Assembly: GCA_000437515.1 (NCBI GenBank)
Contig: FR898485.1
Location: 1 to 7,665, forward strand
Direction: 5' to 3'
From: Acidiphilium sp. CAG:727
GTDB taxonomy: Bacteria; Bacillota; Clostridia; Christensenellales; Borkfalkiaceae
DNA length: 7,665 nt
Shown here: positions 6,277 through 7,665 of the stretch, piece by piece
How the letters are laid out: each line of letters starts with the position of its first letter
How positions within the stretch are numbered: position 1 is the first letter of the stretch
Notes under the pieces: model-generated
Seen by the model: the letters and a program-made list of their open reading frames with translations, nothing else
The model's database searches: none
What the model was told of the DNA's origin: nothing
Made by a program: the position numbers and the translations under genes

Positions 6277-7170
6277 ATGAGAGTTAAGAAAAACAACAGA
6301 ATTTCTCGCAGAATGGACGCTTTTCAGATAATACTCTACGTCATAGTGGCGGTTTATTGCCTGTCGATGGTTTACGTATTGCTTTTCGGGCTTATAAACT
6401 CGCTTAAAGACGCAACCGATTTCGAATGGTTGAACCCTTTCGGATTTCCGCATAAAGAATTCGGCTGGAAGTTCGACAACTATTCGAAGGTATTTAAAGA
6501 ATTCAAAGTTTCGAGCATGAGCATGGGCGGCGAAGAAGTCGGCTTTATGGGTATGTTCGTAAATTCGCTTCTGTACGCCGTATTTATGTCGCTGTTCAGC
6601 ATGGCTACGCAGATAATGGTGGCTTACGCGATAGCGAAGTACGATTTCAGGTTGAAACCTCTTCTTTACGGCGTGGCGGTAATAGTCATGCTTTTGCCGA
6701 TAATCGGCTCGCTCGCTTCCGAAGTGCAGATGGCGGACACCTTCAATTTCAGAAACAATCTGCTCGGAATCTGTCTTATGAAGTGCAAATACGCGGGGCT
6801 TTACTTCCTCGTGTTCTACGCGACGTTCAGAAGCGTTTCCTGGACGTACGCCGAGGCGGCGCAGATAGACGGCGCAGGGCATCTTAAAATCTTTATAGAG
6901 ATAATGTTGCCCCTTATCAAGAGTACGGTTTTCGCGGTGTTCATTCTCTTATTCATAGAATTCTGGAACGATTATTACACTCCGATGATCTTCCTTCCGC
7001 AATCACCCACGATGTCTTACGGCTTGTTCGTATTCCAGACGGACAACAGGGCGAGCCAGCCCATTCAACTCGCGGCGTGTCTGCTTACCTGCCTGCCTAT
7101 TCTCGTATTGTTCGTGGTTTTCAAAAACAAGATCATGGGCAACGTAACGATGGGCGGCTTGAAAGGTTGA
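6277..7170 (+). CDS. ABC sugar transporter permease 2 (MalG/LplC-type)
   Basis: The product (297 aa) is the second membrane subunit of the importer. Hydrophobic segments lie near residues 17-40, 92-120, 128-147, 168-187, 213-236 and 266-283. The EAA loop is canonical: EAAQIDGA at 193-200 with LP at 211-212. The C-terminal MGNVTMGGLKG is typical of MalG-like permeases. A longer reading from a TTG at 6244 is open but would overlap the end of permease 1. The ATG at 6277 is preferred because GAGGA at 6264-6268 lies 8 nt upstream and the family-like protein begins there. It starts 4 nt after the permease 1 stop. No ATPase gene follows, as in many Bacillota CUT1 importers that share one MsmX-type ATPase encoded elsewhere. 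Confidence 0.93.
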   Translation: MRVKKNNRISRRMDAFQIILYVIVAVYCLSMVYVLLFGLINSLKDATDFEWLNPFGFPHKEFGWKFDNYSKVFKEFKVSSMSMGGEEVGFMGMFVNSLLYAVFMSLFSMATQIMVAYAIAKYDFRLKPLLYGVAVIVMLLPIIGSLASEVQMADTFNFRNNLLGICLMKCKYAGLYFLVFYATFRSVSWTYAEAAQIDGAGHLKIFIEIMLPLIKSTVFAVFILLFIEFWNDYYTPMIFLPQSPTMSYGLFVFQTDNRASQPIQLAACLLTCLPILVLFVVFKNKIMGNVTMGGLKG

Positions 7171-7181
7171 TTTCGTGGTAT

Positions 7182-7187
7182 AGGAGG
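7182..7187 (+). promoter_or_regulatory. Strong ribosome binding site for the last gene
   Basis: AGGAGG matches the full Shine-Dalgarno core and lies 12 nt before the ATG at 7200. It is the strongest such site in the window and fixes the start of the partial gene. No promoter or terminator is evident in the 29 nt between this gene and permease 2, so co-transcription is likely. Confidence 0.8.
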
Positions 7188-7199
7188 AATTAAAATAAA

Positions 7200-7665
7200 A
7201 TGACGAATAAAAAAATATCGATAATAAAAGCCTTCGCGCTGGCGATTTTATCCGTCGCGCTCGTATTCTGCGCGGTAGGGTCTATGCTGAACGCAACGGC
7301 TGCCGAAAGTCGTATTTCGTCGATAACGATCGAAATCGATTACGGCGACTACGACGCCAACGATTTGCCGAAGGGTAAAGCGGGCAAGTCGTACCCCGTG
7401 TTCGCGTTCGTCGCGACCGATAACGAAGGCGCGACGGTAACCGAAACGCGCGTTACCGTAAAAGACCCGAACGGCGAAATACTTTCGCAGCGCGGCGGAA
7501 GATTTGCGACAGACGCAGCGGGCGAATACACGATCGAATACGTCGCGGTAAGCGGAATAGTACACGCGACGAAAAAGATAACACTGACCGTAGAGGAATA
7601 TACCGACACCATGGTTTATAACTCCGACGGCGAGGGCGTTCCCTCGGCGGCGGAAACGGGCGAAG
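7200..7665 (+). CDS. Secreted protein with probable Ig-like beta-sandwich region (partial, 3' end missing)
   Basis: At least 155 codons are present and the frame is still open at the window edge. The N-terminus is a signal peptide: basic MTNKK, a hydrophobic stretch at about 11-30, and a signal peptidase I site around ATAA-E (32-36). C24 is preceded by VF and does not make a good lipobox. Residues about 38-130 alternate hydrophobic and polar residues in short strands (ITIEID, YPVFAFVATD, TRVTVKDPNGE, GEYTIEYVAVSG, KKITLTVEEY), resembling bacterial Ig-like or similar beta-sandwich domains, with no catalytic motif. I do not recognise a family. Its place directly after the importer genes suggests an extracellular or surface protein acting on, or binding, the same glycan. 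It could be the N-terminus of a much larger enzyme or adhesin. Confidence 0.8.
   Translation, partial: MTNKKISIIKAFALAILSVALVFCAVGSMLNATAAESRISSITIEIDYGDYDANDLPKGKAGKSYPVFAFVATDNEGATVTETRVTVKDPNGEILSQRGGRFATDAAGEYTIEYVAVSGIVHATKKITLTVEEYTDTMVYNSDGEGVPSAAETGE

Noticed and set aside
6199..6882. Minus-strand open frame of 227 codons opposite permease 2
   Set aside because: Antisense shadow across the permease junction, with no domain in its product.
7248..7612. Two overlapping minus-strand frames opposite the secreted-protein gene
   Set aside because: The forward frame has a strong ribosome binding site, a signal peptide and a coherent strand pattern. The reverse frames have none of these.

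Overview
The window looks like a carbohydrate-utilisation locus from a monoderm bacterium of the Bacillota, most likely an uncultured gut-type member of the Clostridia. This placement is an inference. It rests on the lipoprotein-type solute-binding protein, the strong AGGAGG-type ribosome binding site at 7182-7187, a two-permease CUT1 transporter without its own ATPase, and a moderate GC content with many GCG, TCG, ACG and GGC codons. No rRNA, tRNA, mobile element or CRISPR array is visible.

Layout: (1) 1-117 may hold the last codons of an upstream gene and a short leader. (2) 118-2256 (+) encodes a compact cytoplasmic GH78 alpha-L-rhamnosidase. (3) 2262-3083 (-) encodes a cupin-type AraC-family regulator, convergent with the rhamnosidase with 5 nt between the stop codons. 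(4) 3084-3463 is a 380-nt divergent control region. It carries a near-consensus promoter for the regulator, a promoter for the transporter operon with an inverted repeat in its spacer, and a transporter leader of about 170 nt containing a GC-rich hairpin. (5) 3464-7170 (+) is an ABC sugar importer: binding lipoprotein, permease 1, permease 2. Two hairpins separate the binding protein from permease 1. (6) 7200-7665 (+) is the beginning of a secreted protein with a probable beta-sandwich region, apparently co-transcribed and cut by the window edge.

Inferred logic: the AraC-type protein senses a small sugar-like ligand with its cupin domain and controls its own gene and the divergent importer. 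The lipoprotein and two permeases import an oligosaccharide, powered by an ATPase encoded elsewhere. The cytoplasmic GH78 enzyme removes terminal alpha-L-rhamnose from the imported glycan or glycoside. The rhamnose link is by neighbourhood only; nothing in the binding protein shows its substrate.

Most of the window is ordinary accessory sugar metabolism. The points worth a second look are regulatory: a predicted leaderless mRNA for the regulator, a palindrome between -35 and -10 of the transporter promoter, the structured leader, and the paired hairpins after the binding-protein gene. Two protein-level points are a degenerate EAA loop in permease 1 and an unidentified secreted protein at the operon's 3' side. 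I see no clear sign of a wholly new system.
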